Below, piece after piece: positions 1-8,450 of a DNA stretch of 64,000 bases; position 1 is the stretch's first letter; each line of letters begins with the position of its first letter. This DNA comes from Cytobacillus luteolus (GTDB lineage Bacteria > Bacillota > Bacilli > Bacillales > Bacillaceae_L). Under the pieces are notes generated by a model that was not told the origin of the DNA, made no database searches, and worked only from the letters and a program-made list of their open reading frames with translations. The stretch is from positions 248,001 through 312,000 of the forward strand of contig NZ_JAGGKM010000003.1 of NCBI RefSeq assembly GCF_017873715.1. Reading direction: 5' to 3'. The position numbers and the translations under genes are program-made.

Positions 1-449
1 ATTTCTAACATTAAGATGATTTGAAGCTCTCTTTTATCTTCAAACTGTACAGGAACTCTAAATGCCTTGTCAAAGCCAAACATCTTTGATTGTCCTACAA
101 TTACGGTTGGAGGAGTAATGTCCATGATAATATTTTTTTGGGAAACATGTGTAGAAAGATTGCCTGCAATCATGTTCCCTAGTTCCCCAGTGAAAGAATC
201 AAGCATTTCACCCTCTATCGGCATCCCGAACATCATTTCACCGATTCCGCTAAATACACTTTGTTCGGCTTCAATTATTAATCGGCCTCTAATATCCCCA
301 GTCATTCCAATAAGCACTCCAATAGATGACTGAACAACAGGTTCAGTAAACAAACTTGGACTTTCTATATGTAATGAGGCAGGTATAACTGATTTTACCG
401 CTTCAATTGTGCTGTTGAGAACATTTGTTACATTTGCAGTTAACGTCAT
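1..449 (-). CDS. CheX-like chemotaxis phosphatase (3' end outside window)
   Basis: Reading leftwards from ATG at 449 the frame stays open to base 1 (149 codons). The protein begins MTLTANVTNVLNSTIEAV. It has the pattern of CheX-family CheY-P phosphatases: a central EMLDSFTGELGNMIAGN helix, in which the family carries its E-x2-N catalytic pair, followed by a ...ITPPTVIVGQS... strand. CheX proteins are about 150 aa, so only a few residues and the stop are missing. A GGAGGGG ribosome site lies just upstream of the ATG. Role by family: dephosphorylation of phospho-CheY or another receiver domain in the cytoplasm. No chemotaxis genes are visible nearby, so the partner is unknown. Confidence 0.8.
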   Translation of the reverse strand, partial: MTLTANVTNVLNSTIEAVKSVIPASLHIESPSLFTEPVVQSSIGVLIGMTGDIRGRLIIEAEQSVFSGIGEMMFGMPIEGEMLDSFTGELGNMIAGNLSTHVSQKNIIMDITPPTVIVGQSKMFGFDKAFRVPVQFEDKRELQIILMLE

Positions 450-550
450 GATGTATCCCCTCCATATTAGACAACATGTATTTTTTATATAATAACACAT
501 TTCGACAAAAAACTACCTTAAAAAATCAAAATTTTATAAAAATAACGATA

Positions 551-578
551 AAAAACACCCAGCATTTACTGAGTGTTT
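551..578 (-). terminator. Intrinsic terminator of the GNAT gene
   Basis: On the minus strand an ACACTCAG / CTGGGTGT stem with a 6-nt loop is followed by a T run. It overlaps the stop codon of the acetyltransferase gene. Confidence 0.8.
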
Positions 579-1114
579 GTAAAATAGGCCATATGTACCT
601 CATCATCGTATTCCCCATTGAAGTAGACCTGCCTTTTTTGCGTGCCTTCATGTACAAAACCATATTTTTTATAAAGATTATACGCAATTTCATTTCTTGC
701 AAAAACTGTTAGGCATATTTTCTCAACGTCATATTTAACAGCCCACTCTTTTGTATACTCCATAATTGCTTTACCGATCCCTTTGCCTTGGGCACTTGGC
801 GTAAGCCATGTTCTAAAGAGGGCAACATGTTTTTTCATTTCTAATTCACCTCTAACAAGGCGAGCAATCCCCATCACTTCTCTATTTATTTCAACACAAA
901 TATACATGTTATTATTTTCTTTCATCATTTTGATATATTCTAATTCTTCATCTACTGTTCTGGGCTTTTCTTTTTGAATAAGTCCCTCTTTTATGATATC
1001 CTTCACCTTTTCAGTTAACTGTGACGCATCCAGTGAAGTTACTGGTCTTATAACAGCATTCATACCGTCTTTAGTTACAAAATCAAAAGTACCTTCATTT
1101 TGTGCTGTTATCAC
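566..1114 (-). CDS. GNAT family N-acetyltransferase
   Basis: 182 aa from a GTG start with GGAGGTG 8-9 nt upstream. The C-terminal two thirds is a GNAT fold: VMGIARLVRG strand, then the acetyl-CoA loop QGKGIGKAIMEYTKEWA (Q/R-x2-G-x-G/A form), then NEIAYNLYKKYGFVHEGT, the usual last helix and strand. It transfers an acetyl group from acetyl-CoA to an unknown amine. It is a single-gene unit, transcribed divergently from the polyketide synthase operon. The substrate cannot be read from the sequence. Confidence 0.88.
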   Translation of the reverse strand: MITAQNEGTFDFVTKDGMNAVIRPVTSLDASQLTEKVKDIIKEGLIQKEKPRTVDEELEYIKMMKENNNMYICVEINREVMGIARLVRGELEMKKHVALFRTWLTPSAQGKGIGKAIMEYTKEWAVKYDVEKICLTVFARNEIAYNLYKKYGFVHEGTQKRQVYFNGEYDDEVHMAYFTNTQ

Positions 1115-1222
1115 AAAAAATCACCTCCAGCTTAGTATGTACTCTTAAGATTACATTTAATTAGAATCGAACCGGTTAGGAATTAACATATTTTAGCTAA
1201 TGATTCATAGTGTTTAATCCCT

Positions 1223-1308
1223 TATAATGAAAATGCACAACAACAAAGCAACAAACTCCTTTAAAACGTTAGCTTTCCTAAGTCTAGATTTAGGAAGGCT
1301 TTTTTTTG
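1223..1308 (+). ncRNA. Candidate short RNA or terminated leader before bpsA
   Basis: Between the divergent GNAT and bpsA genes there is a TATAAT box at 1223-1228, with only a weak -35. It is followed by about 40 nt of A/C-rich, apparently unstructured sequence containing ACTCCTTT (complementary to a Shine-Dalgarno). A hairpin (TTCCTAA / TTTAGGAA) with a T7-8 run ends at 1308. A transcript of about 70-75 nt is predicted. It could be a free small RNA, or a leader whose read-through feeds bpsA. No known riboswitch motif was recognised. Confidence 0.3.
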
Positions 1309-1381
1309 CGCTAAAATGTAGTTACATAGAACAGGAATTGAATGGAAATCATAACAGTACTAAATTGTTTCGAGGTGAATT

Positions 1382-2473
1382 ATGCCGAAGATAATCTCTG
1401 TGGGGGAAAGTATTCCCCGTTTCGAATTGTCTCAAGATTTAACCGTAGAGTTTGCGAATGAACTTTTTAAAGATTCCTTTAAAGATATTAATAGGCTTCT
1501 TCAGGTTTTCGAAAACGGAAAAATTAAAAAACGTCACTTTGTTAATGACCTATCTTGGTTTGAAGTTGACCACAGTTTTCAGGAGAAGAATGATTTATAT
1601 ATTGACTGTGCTGTAACTTTAGGTGTAGAAGCCGTTGAGCAGTGTTTAATAAACGAAGACTTCCTAACTAAATCAATAGACTATACTGAAATAGATGCTC
1701 TCTTTTTTGTATCAAGCACGGGAATATCAACCCCAAGTATTGATGCGAGAATTATGAATAAACTCCCTTTTTCACAGCATTTAAAAAGAATTCCAATCTG
1801 GGGTTTAGGGTGTGCGGGGGGAGCTTCGGGGTTATCGAGGGCATATGAATATTGTAAAGCGTTCCCTGATGCCAAGGTACTTGTTCTTACAATTGAATTA
1901 TGTAGCTTAACCTTCCAAAGAAATGATTTAACAAAGAGTAACTTGATAGGAACTTCGCTTTTTGCAGATGGTGTTGCTTGTGCATGTATCGTCGGAGATA
2001 ACGTGGACCATATTGAACTAACAAAAGTAGAGAGAGTTCCTTACATAATGGATACTCAATCAACTCTAATGAAAGACTCTGAAGATGTAATGGGGTGGGA
2101 TGTGAAAAACGAAGGATTATACGTTGTTTTTTCAAAGGATATTCCTTCAATTATAGAGTCATGGTTAGCCCCAAATGTCTCAACATTTTTATCTAGGCAT
2201 GAACTTGAAATAAAGGATATCGATCATTTCGTAGCTCATCCAGGAGGGAAGAAGGTTCTAGATGCTTATAAGAGTGCGTTAGGAATTGATGAAGAAATGA
2301 CTGAGATTTCTAATGAGGTACTAAGTGAGCATGGAAATATGTCTTCTGCAACCGTTATGTATGTATTGAAAAAGTTTATGCTCTCTGAGGGTGTGAAGAA
2401 GGGTGGCTATGGGTTAGCAGCTGCACTCGGTCCAGGATTTAGCTCTGAGCTTTTACTTTTAGACTGGAGGTAA
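1382..2473 (+). CDS. bpsA: Type III polyketide synthase (alkylpyrone synthase)
   Basis: 363 aa, the normal length of bacterial chalcone-synthase-like enzymes. The triad is visible: the nucleophile Cys in WGLGCAGGASGL (about residue 144), His in DHFVAHPGGKK and Asn in SEHGNMSSATV. The N-terminal thiolase-fold region carries FVSSTGISTPSID. The family condenses long-chain acyl-CoA with malonyl-CoA to make triketide pyrones/resorcinols. In B. subtilis bpsA is followed by a methyltransferase gene, as here with a 7-bp gap. GAGGTG precedes the ATG. Start and identification are secure; the product's chain length cannot be predicted. Confidence 0.92.
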   Translation: MPKIISVGESIPRFELSQDLTVEFANELFKDSFKDINRLLQVFENGKIKKRHFVNDLSWFEVDHSFQEKNDLYIDCAVTLGVEAVEQCLINEDFLTKSIDYTEIDALFFVSSTGISTPSIDARIMNKLPFSQHLKRIPIWGLGCAGGASGLSRAYEYCKAFPDAKVLVLTIELCSLTFQRNDLTKSNLIGTSLFADGVACACIVGDNVDHIELTKVERVPYIMDTQSTLMKDSEDVMGWDVKNEGLYVVFSKDIPSIIESWLAPNVSTFLSRHELEIKDIDHFVAHPGGKKVLDAYKSALGIDEEMTEISNEVLSEHGNMSSATVMYVLKKFMLSEGVKKGGYGLAAALGPGFSSELLLLDWR

Positions 2474-2480
2474 ATAGACT

Positions 2481-3047
2481 ATGTTTTTATTGCTTTTTCT
2501 TTTTTTGATCTTACAAAGGGTAACTGAACTATTTATAGCAAAACGGAATGAAACGGTTATGAAGAATCGTGGGGCTTACGAAGTAGGAAGCGAGCATTAT
2601 AAGTATATTGTTGCCGTACATGTATTTTTCTTTATATCTTTATTTGTTGAATATCATCTTGGTATAAAAGGCATTTCACCATTTTGGCCTATTCTTTTAC
2701 CACTCTTTATTGGTGCACAAATAATTAGGATTTGGGCATTAACGTCTCTGGGAGAGTATTGGAACACTAAAATCATTATTCTACCGAATGCAACAATCGT
2801 ATCAAAGGGTCCATACAAATACATAAGACACCCAAATTACTTTATAGTTGGTCTGGAGATCTTAACAATCCCACTTTTATTCCAATGCTACATCACGGCT
2901 ATTGTTTTTACTGCTCTAAATATAGCTGTACTTTCCGTTAGAATTCCGGCAGAGGAAAAAGCTTTAATGGATTTAAAGAGTTATAAAAAGGAGTTTACGA
3001 ACCGAAAGCGTTTTGTACCTGTTAAGCCCTTCCCAGAACCAGAATGA
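2481..3047 (+). CDS. bpsB: Isoprenylcysteine carboxyl methyltransferase-like membrane methyltransferase
   Basis: 188 aa with several hydrophobic segments (residues 1-14, 36-53, 58-78 and about 123-150) and the ICMT/PEMT signature GPYKYIRHPNYFIVGLEIL. It lies 7 bp behind bpsA with GGAGGT 8 nt before the ATG, so the two are almost certainly one operon. In B. subtilis BpsB (YpbQ) methylates the alkylpyrones made by BpsA into alkylpyrone methyl ethers. It is an integral membrane enzyme using S-adenosylmethionine. It is slightly longer than the B. subtilis protein. Confidence 0.9.
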   Translation: MFLLLFLFLILQRVTELFIAKRNETVMKNRGAYEVGSEHYKYIVAVHVFFFISLFVEYHLGIKGISPFWPILLPLFIGAQIIRIWALTSLGEYWNTKIIILPNATIVSKGPYKYIRHPNYFIVGLEILTIPLLFQCYITAIVFTALNIAVLSVRIPAEEKALMDLKSYKKEFTNRKRFVPVKPFPEPE

Positions 3048-3073
3048 AATGCTGAAAAATACAAAATATTTAA

Positions 3074-3134
3074 TTGAAAATGATTATCTTTGATGGTAGA
3101 CTAATGAATAGAGACTAGGTGAAAATAATTATCA
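3074..3134 (+). promoter_or_regulatory. Sigma-A-like promoter overlapped by two Fur-box-like sites
   Basis: TTGAAA (3074-3079), a 17-nt spacer and TAGACT (3097-3102) form a promoter. Two sites match the 7-1-7 Fur motif TGATAATnATTATCA. One at 3075-3089 (TGAAAATGATTATCT, two mismatches) covers the -35 and spacer. One at 3120-3134 (TGAAAATAATTATCA, one mismatch) lies just downstream of the expected start. The arrangement is what iron repression by Fur would need. It drives the small gene at 3172. Confidence 0.65.
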
Positions 3135-3171
3135 CTATCAGCTTGTATTAAAAAAAGGTTGGTGACTTTCT

Positions 3172-3333
3172 ATGCTTCTATTGTTTATTATCAGTACAAT
3201 TATCATGTATTCACTTCTTATGGTCCATGTTTTAAGAAAAGTAAGCTTAGGACATGTAAAGAAGCCAATTATCAATCCATCTCAAACTACATTGAATAAT
3301 ACCAAATATACTTCCATTCACGCGACCAGGTAA
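3172..3333 (+). CDS. Small single-span membrane protein, probably Fur-regulated
   Basis: 53 aa beginning MLLLFIISTIIMYSLLMVHV, one membrane helix, followed by a basic hydrophilic tail ending in IHATR. The promoter at 3074-3102, the two Fur-box-like sites and a perfect terminator overlapping the stop codon make a complete stand-alone transcription unit. An A/G-rich AAAAAAAGGTTGG site lies ahead of the ATG. I do not recognise the family. An iron-starvation role is inferred only from the operators. Confidence 0.6.
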   Translation: MLLLFIISTIIMYSLLMVHVLRKVSLGHVKKPIINPSQTTLNNTKYTSIHATR

Positions 3334-3350
3334 TGATACCTGGTTTTTTT
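3325..3350 (+). terminator. Intrinsic terminator of the small membrane protein gene
   Basis: ACCAGGTA / TACCTGGT perfect 8-bp stem with a 3-nt loop, followed by seven T. The stop codon sits in the hairpin. Confidence 0.9.
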
Positions 3351-3517
3351 ATTTGTCTTTTTTCCAAGGATTGATGCTAATAGTGGATTGAAGCGAATAA
3401 CACCCTTGTATATTTACTAAATCCTTCATTTATGAACATAGTAATTCAAAAAAGCGTAAGAATAGAGTAAAATACAAATAAGAAAAATAGGTTGATATAA
3501 GGGGACGTTAAATACAG

Positions 3518-6500
3518 ATGGTACAGACAGAAAATAGTAGTAAGTTAACTCAAGAGCAGCTGTTAACAAGACTTGTTGAACTCCATAAGCAAATGATGAA
3601 CGCAAAAGATGAAGAAAATGCAACTAAAGTGCTGCAGCTTATAAAAAAATTACACGATTCGGAATATATGATTGGTTTTTGTGGTCATTTCTCTGCCGGA
3701 AAATCCAGTATGATAAATGAATTGATTGGTGAAAAATTATTGCCTGCAAGTCCGATCCCAACAAGTGCGAATTTAGTTAAAGTAAAGTCAGGAAAAGAAT
3801 ATGCCCGTGTGTACTATAAGCAGGGAGATATTATTGAGTATCCCGCACCTTACGATTATGAAGTGATTAAATCATATTGCAAAGATGGTGACACTGTAAA
3901 CTCAATTGAAATTAGCCATGAAAATAGCAAGTTACCAAGTGGTGTTACAGTGATGGACACACCTGGAATTGACTCGACTGATGATGCCCATCGAGTATCA
4001 ACTGAATCTGCGCTTCACCTTGCAGACCTGTTATTTTATGTAATGGACTATAATCACGTCCAATCAGAGCTCAATTTCTTATTTACAAGGGAGCTTACTG
4101 AACGAAACAAAGAGGTCTACTTAGTAATAAATCAAATTGACAAACATAGAGACATCGAGTTGGATTTCTCTTTATTTAAGCAAGGAGTAAAGCAAGCGTT
4201 TTTAGATTGGAATGTTGAGCCAGAGGGCATATATTACACATCTCTCCGTGATCAGGAAAATGTGAATAACCAATTACCACAACTTAAAAACTTAATTGCT
4301 ACAAAGTTAAAACAAAAAGAAGATCTTTTACTTTCGAGTGTATCTAAATCTGCAGGACAATTAATTAAAGAACATCTTTATTTCCTAGAGGATGCTCAAG
4401 CTTCAAAAAAGGAAGCTTATCTCTCTCAATTGAAGGATCTTAGTGACTCTGAGCGAGATCAACTTGAATATGACCTGACGATTTTGAAGGAAAAGCTAGA
4501 ACGTGGAAAACTTGAGGTAACTAGAGTTGAAGAAGACTTCCTTTCACAGTTAGACACAATATTAGATAATGCTTACTTAATGCCATTTGGAACGAGAGAC
4601 TTAGCCAAAAACTATATTGAATCCTGCCAAAGTGATTTTAAAGTTGGAATGTTTTTCTCAAAAGCCAAAACAGAAAAAGAAAGAAATGACCGGTTAACTG
4701 TTTTTTATGAAGATTTTAAGGAAAAGGCTTCTTCTCAGTTGGAATGGCATATCAAAGAGTTTGCAACTAAGTTTTTAAAACAACATGAAATGACTCAATT
4801 AATTGGTGATATCCAGCATTTAACTGTGCAATTTGAAAAAGAACTGCTTGCATCGATTGTGAAACCTGGAGCCGGATTAACAGGTGACTATATTTTAACC
4901 TATACAGGGGATGTTGCGAACGAAATTAAGAAACGCTATCGCAACGTAGCTATGGAGCTTTTTAGAAAAATTTCTAGCGAATTGAAAGAAAGAACAAAAC
5001 TAGAGACTGAAAAGTTACAGGTAGAAATTAATAAGCTACAAGGTTATGTAACTGCCTTTACTAATCTTCAACAATTAAAGACGGAACTTCGTCAAAAAGA
5101 AAATCAACTGAATGATTTAATCGAAGGCGAAATTCCAATTGACAATTTTGATGTTCAAACTGTGGTTGAACAGTTAGTTACAGAAAAGGTCACAATCTCT
5201 TCAACAGACGAAATTACCCTCGCCAACCAAAAAGACGATAGTCAAAAGGGTGAGTGGAAATCAGAAAAAGTTGAAGGTAAGCGGAAAATAGATGGTCATG
5301 CACGAGTGATGAATACTGTAAGTAACTTACTGGATGCAAAAGATAAAATACATGGGATTACTGGCCTTTCTTCAATTGCATCAGACATGGGGGAAAAGGC
5401 GAAGAGATTAAAAGATAGGCATTTTACTGTTGCCTTGTTTGGTGCATTTAGTGCAGGTAAATCATCGTTTGCCAATGCGTTAATGGGAGAATATGTATTA
5501 CCTGTTTCGCCAAATCCAACAACAGCTACTATTAATAAAGTGGTTCCGCCAACTGAAGAGAATAAACATGGTACAGTTATAGTGAAAATTAAGTCTGAGC
5601 AGCAGCTACTACAAGACCTTAAGCATTCGTTACAGGTTCTAGGAGAAAATGTTACATCACTTAATGATGCGTTAAATATAATAAAATCTAAACTAAGCAA
5701 CAAGACGGTTGATGCTAAAGAAAAGCCACACCTAGCATTTTTACAAGCAGTAACAAGAGGTTACTCCGATTTGTCTATGTATCTTGGTGAAATTGTAACG
5801 ATTGATGTGGAAGGTTTTAAGGATTATGTAGCAAATGAAGAGAAAGCATGTTTTGTTGAGTGGATTGAATTATATTATGATTGCGAACTAACTAGACAAG
5901 GAATTACTCTAGTGGATACACCGGGCGCTGACTCTATTAATGCACGTCATACAGGTGTAGCATTTAATTATATAAAAAATGCGGATGCCATTCTTTTTGT
6001 AACCTATTATAATCATGCGTTTTCAAAGGCTGACCGGGAGTTTTTAATTCAACTTGGACGGGTAAAAGACACATTTAGTATGGATAAAATGTTCTTTATC
6101 ATTAATGCTGCTGACCTAGCTAGTGACCGTGAGGAGCTTGAAACTGTTGAAGAATACGTTGGATCTGAACTTGTCAGGTATGGTATACGTAAGCCGCGTC
6201 TCTATTCATTATCTAGCCAGTTAGCTTTAAAAGAAAAAACGGGTGAAACATTGCCAGAAATGGGTGGGGTGTTACAATCTTCAGGAATTTCAGGTTTTGA
6301 AGATGATTTTAAGGCTTTTATCATGGAAGAGTTGACTGAAATGGCAATTGTTTCAGCTTATAATGACATAAACAGGGCAAAACAGGTGCTTCAGGATTAC
6401 ATTTCATCAGCAACTCAGGATCAAGAAGTTAAAGCTGCTAAACTAAATCATGCCGTACAGTCACAGTTGCAAATTCAAAATGTGATTGCAAATCATGTGG

Positions 6501-7204
6501 TTGATTTTGAGAGAGATTCTGTCATACAAGAAGTAGAGGAGCTAACGTATTATATCAAACAAAGGGTTTTCTTACGTTATCCTGACTTTTTCAAAGAGTC
6601 TTTTAATCCTGCAGTGATTAGAGAAGATGTGAAAGATCTGAAAAAGGTATTACAAGGCTGTTTAACAGAGTTAATCGAAGCGGTAGGTTTTGACTTAGCA
6701 CAAGAAATGCGAGCAACTTCATTACGTGTTGAAAGATACATTTTCAAAGTATTACATGAAGTACAAAGCTCGTTATTAAAGAAAATTCATGAAACAACAG
6801 ATACAATTCAGCTCTCTGAACCGACAGATATTACGTATAGTACCCCTGAATTTGACACTGGATTAAAGAACCTTGATTTAACCCTATTTAAAAAGGCTCT
6901 ATCCATGTTCAAGAATCCAAAGTCATTTTTTGAAAAAAATGAAAAGAAAGCAGTTATGGAAGAAATTGAGCTGAAATTACAACAACCTGTAACGGACTAC
7001 CTTGAAGAGAACAAAACATCTTTAAATGCCATTTATAAGGAGGATTTCTTAATAGGTGTTGAAGCACTAAAGGTTAGGGTCTTGAAAGAAGTTAACGAAT
7101 ACTTCGATGGTATAAAGCAAGCCTTATCTGAAAATATAAATGTAGAGGAACTTAAAGAGATTGCACTTCTTTTAGAAAAAATGGTTGAAGAGGACGATAA
7201 ATGA
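3518..7204 (+). CDS. dynA: Two-headed bacterial dynamin-like GTPase
   Basis: 1228 aa, close to B. subtilis DynA (YpbR). It is an internal tandem of two dynamin modules. Head 1 has the P-loop GHFSAGKS (residues 56-63), switch DTPGIDSTDD and an NQID motif. Head 2 has GAFSAGKS (about 641-648), DTPGADSINARH and an N-A-A-D motif. Each head is followed by long helical stalk regions. Family role: nucleotide-independent membrane tethering and fusion at the inner face of the membrane, linked to protection against pore-forming agents and phage-induced lysis. It overlaps the next gene by ATGA, suggesting translational coupling. Confidence 0.95.
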   Translation: MVQTENSSKLTQEQLLTRLVELHKQMMNAKDEENATKVLQLIKKLHDSEYMIGFCGHFSAGKSSMINELIGEKLLPASPIPTSANLVKVKSGKEYARVYYKQGDIIEYPAPYDYEVIKSYCKDGDTVNSIEISHENSKLPSGVTVMDTPGIDSTDDAHRVSTESALHLADLLFYVMDYNHVQSELNFLFTRELTERNKEVYLVINQIDKHRDIELDFSLFKQGVKQAFLDWNVEPEGIYYTSLRDQENVNNQLPQLKNLIATKLKQKEDLLLSSVSKSAGQLIKEHLYFLEDAQASKKEAYLSQLKDLSDSERDQLEYDLTILKEKLERGKLEVTRVEEDFLSQLDTILDNAYLMPFGTRDLAKNYIESCQSDFKVGMFFSKAKTEKERNDRLTVFYEDFKEKASSQLEWHIKEFATKFLKQHEMTQLIGDIQHLTVQFEKELLASIVKPGAGLTGDYILTYTGDVANEIKKRYRNVAMELFRKISSELKERTKLETEKLQVEINKLQGYVTAFTNLQQLKTELRQKENQLNDLIEGEIPIDNFDVQTVVEQLVTEKVTISSTDEITLANQKDDSQKGEWKSEKVEGKRKIDGHARVMNTVSNLLDAKDKIHGITGLSSIASDMGEKAKRLKDRHFTVALFGAFSAGKSSFANALMGEYVLPVSPNPTTATINKVVPPTEENKHGTVIVKIKSEQQLLQDLKHSLQVLGENVTSLNDALNIIKSKLSNKTVDAKEKPHLAFLQAVTRGYSDLSMYLGEIVTIDVEGFKDYVANEEKACFVEWIELYYDCELTRQGITLVDTPGADSINARHTGVAFNYIKNADAILFVTYYNHAFSKADREFLIQLGRVKDTFSMDKMFFIINAADLASDREELETVEEYVGSELVRYGIRKPRLYSLSSQLALKEKTGETLPEMGGVLQSSGISGFEDDFKAFIMEELTEMAIVSAYNDINRAKQVLQDYISSATQDQEVKAAKLNHAVQSQLQIQNVIANHVVDFERDSVIQEVEELTYYIKQRVFLRYPDFFKESFNPAVIREDVKDLKKVLQGCLTELIEAVGFDLAQEMRATSLRVERYIFKVLHEVQSSLLKKIHETTDTIQLSEPTDITYSTPEFDTGLKNLDLTLFKKALSMFKNPKSFFEKNEKKAVMEEIELKLQQPVTDYLEENKTSLNAIYKEDFLIGVEALKVRVLKEVNEYFDGIKQALSENINVEELKEIALLLEKMVEEDDK

Positions 7205-7956
7205 TATCTATCGTAAATAGATTAACCGAAATTGAAGAAATCCATGACGTTAGTATTATTTATGCGGGAGAGTCTGGGAGCCGTGCATACGGCTCTGAAA
7301 CTTCTTATAGTGATCACGATGTGAAATTTATCTATTATCGATCTCTCAAAAACTACTTAAGGTTAACACCTAAAAGTGATGTTATTGAAGAGTTGAGCCA
7401 TAATTCTCTTGAATTGCATGGCTGGGATCTTAAAAAAGCATTAGACTTATTTCGTAAGTCAAATCCGACATTGTATGAAATGTTACATTCTCCGATTGTG
7501 TACAGAGAAAATAATGACATAATAGAAGAACTTAGAGGACTAGTAATTGAGTGGTTTTCACTCAAAAGAATGTCGTTTCATTATTTAAACATGGCAAGTA
7601 CCAACACAAAGAAAATACTTGAAAACAAGCTGCACGATACAGTGCTCATTAAGACTTTATTTCAAGCTGCAAGAGCATATTTAGCTGTTTCGTTTATTGT
7701 GAAGGAAAAACAGTTGCCACCAATCAAAATGGCTGATTTGATAAGACTACAACCAATAGACAAGCAGACATTTTTTCAAGAGATCTTGGATGCTAAACGA
7801 AACAACAAATTTCTAGCCTCAGCATCTATTGAAAGTCTTCTAATTTATATACAAACTGAGCTAGAGGAGCTTCGACACATAGTAAAAGATCTACCTGATC
7901 AAAAGGTTGATGAGGAACCACTAAACCAAATACTATGGAAGCTACTTGGAGTGTAA
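7201..7956 (+). CDS. YcgL-type predicted nucleotidyltransferase (RlaP family)
   Basis: 251 aa. The N-terminal signature GESGSRAYGSETSYSDHDVKF has the G-S helix and D-x-D metal ligands of the polymerase-beta-like nucleotidyltransferases in PF10127 (RlaP/YcgL). The rest is helical and resembles the substrate-binding helical domain of that family. Related proteins are linked to RNA repair, but the substrate here is unknown. The start codon overlaps the dynA stop (ATGA), so it is co-translated with the dynamin. Confidence 0.85.
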   Translation: MISIVNRLTEIEEIHDVSIIYAGESGSRAYGSETSYSDHDVKFIYYRSLKNYLRLTPKSDVIEELSHNSLELHGWDLKKALDLFRKSNPTLYEMLHSPIVYRENNDIIEELRGLVIEWFSLKRMSFHYLNMASTNTKKILENKLHDTVLIKTLFQAARAYLAVSFIVKEKQLPPIKMADLIRLQPIDKQTFFQEILDAKRNNKFLASASIESLLIYIQTELEELRHIVKDLPDQKVDEEPLNQILWKLLGV

Positions 7957-7961
7957 CTATC

Positions 7962-8153
7962 ATGTTAAAAAAGAATCAATATCATGCATGTGCAACGTGT
8001 GTAAATTTTGTGCCAACTAGAAAAGATAAAGGAATGGTTTATTTTTGTAGTAGACTAGGTTATGAAACAAAAACAGACTATGTCTTTAATTGTTGGGAGC
8101 CAAAAGAAAATATTATAAAATTGATAAAGAAGCAGGGCCTTGAAAAGGACTAA
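7962..8153 (+). CDS. Small cysteine-containing protein, possible zinc ribbon
   Basis: 63 aa starting MLKKNQYHACATCVNF. The CATC pair and the later FCSRLGY and FNCWEP cysteines suggest a zinc knuckle. I chose ATG 7962, with GGAGTG 9 nt upstream inside the end of the previous gene, over an in-frame ATG at 7935 that would overlap that gene and has no ribosome site. It lies between the nucleotidyltransferase and ypbS in one run of genes. Function unknown. Confidence 0.75.
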   Translation: MLKKNQYHACATCVNFVPTRKDKGMVYFCSRLGYETKTDYVFNCWEPKENIIKLIKKQGLEKD

Positions 8154-8166
8154 TTGGAGGAAAATT

Positions 8167-8427
8167 ATGACTGGAAATGTACATGAAGCAATATCTAAGC
8201 ACTCAAAAAAACAACATGAAATCGTGAAGAGTTTTTTACAATTAGAACAAATGCGTGAATTCTACATAGCAGAAGCTGTTACCTTATGTAAAGAAGAAAA
8301 ACCTTTTTCTGTAGACAATATTAATGCTGTTACACGAAAGATAAACGAATTAGCCAAACAGGGAATTGCACCAACTCGCAAGCTTGTAACTGAGGATATG
8401 GTACGTGAGTTTGTGGAGAGAAAATAA
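8167..8427 (+). CDS. ypbS: YpbS-like DUF2533 protein
   Basis: 86 aa, helical and hydrophilic: MTGNVHEAISKHSKKQHEIV at the N-terminus, then KPFSVDNINAVTRKINELAK. I judge it to be YpbS (DUF2533) from the sequence pattern and its position downstream of dynA. The ATG at 8167 follows TTGGAGG at a good distance. A longer in-frame version from 8140 would run into the previous gene and is unlikely. No function is known. Confidence 0.7.
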   Translation: MTGNVHEAISKHSKKQHEIVKSFLQLEQMREFYIAEAVTLCKEEKPFSVDNINAVTRKINELAKQGIAPTRKLVTEDMVREFVERK

Positions 8428-8450
8428 ATCAATACAATGGGGGATATCGT

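Noticed and set aside
67-333. Plus-strand open frame of 88 codons
   Set aside because: It lies opposite the CheX-like gene, whose minus-strand frame is open to the window edge with a proper start and recognisable family sequence.
5296-5703. Minus-strand frame of 135 codons inside dynA
   Set aside because: Shadow of the second GTPase head, which is clearly coding on the plus strand.
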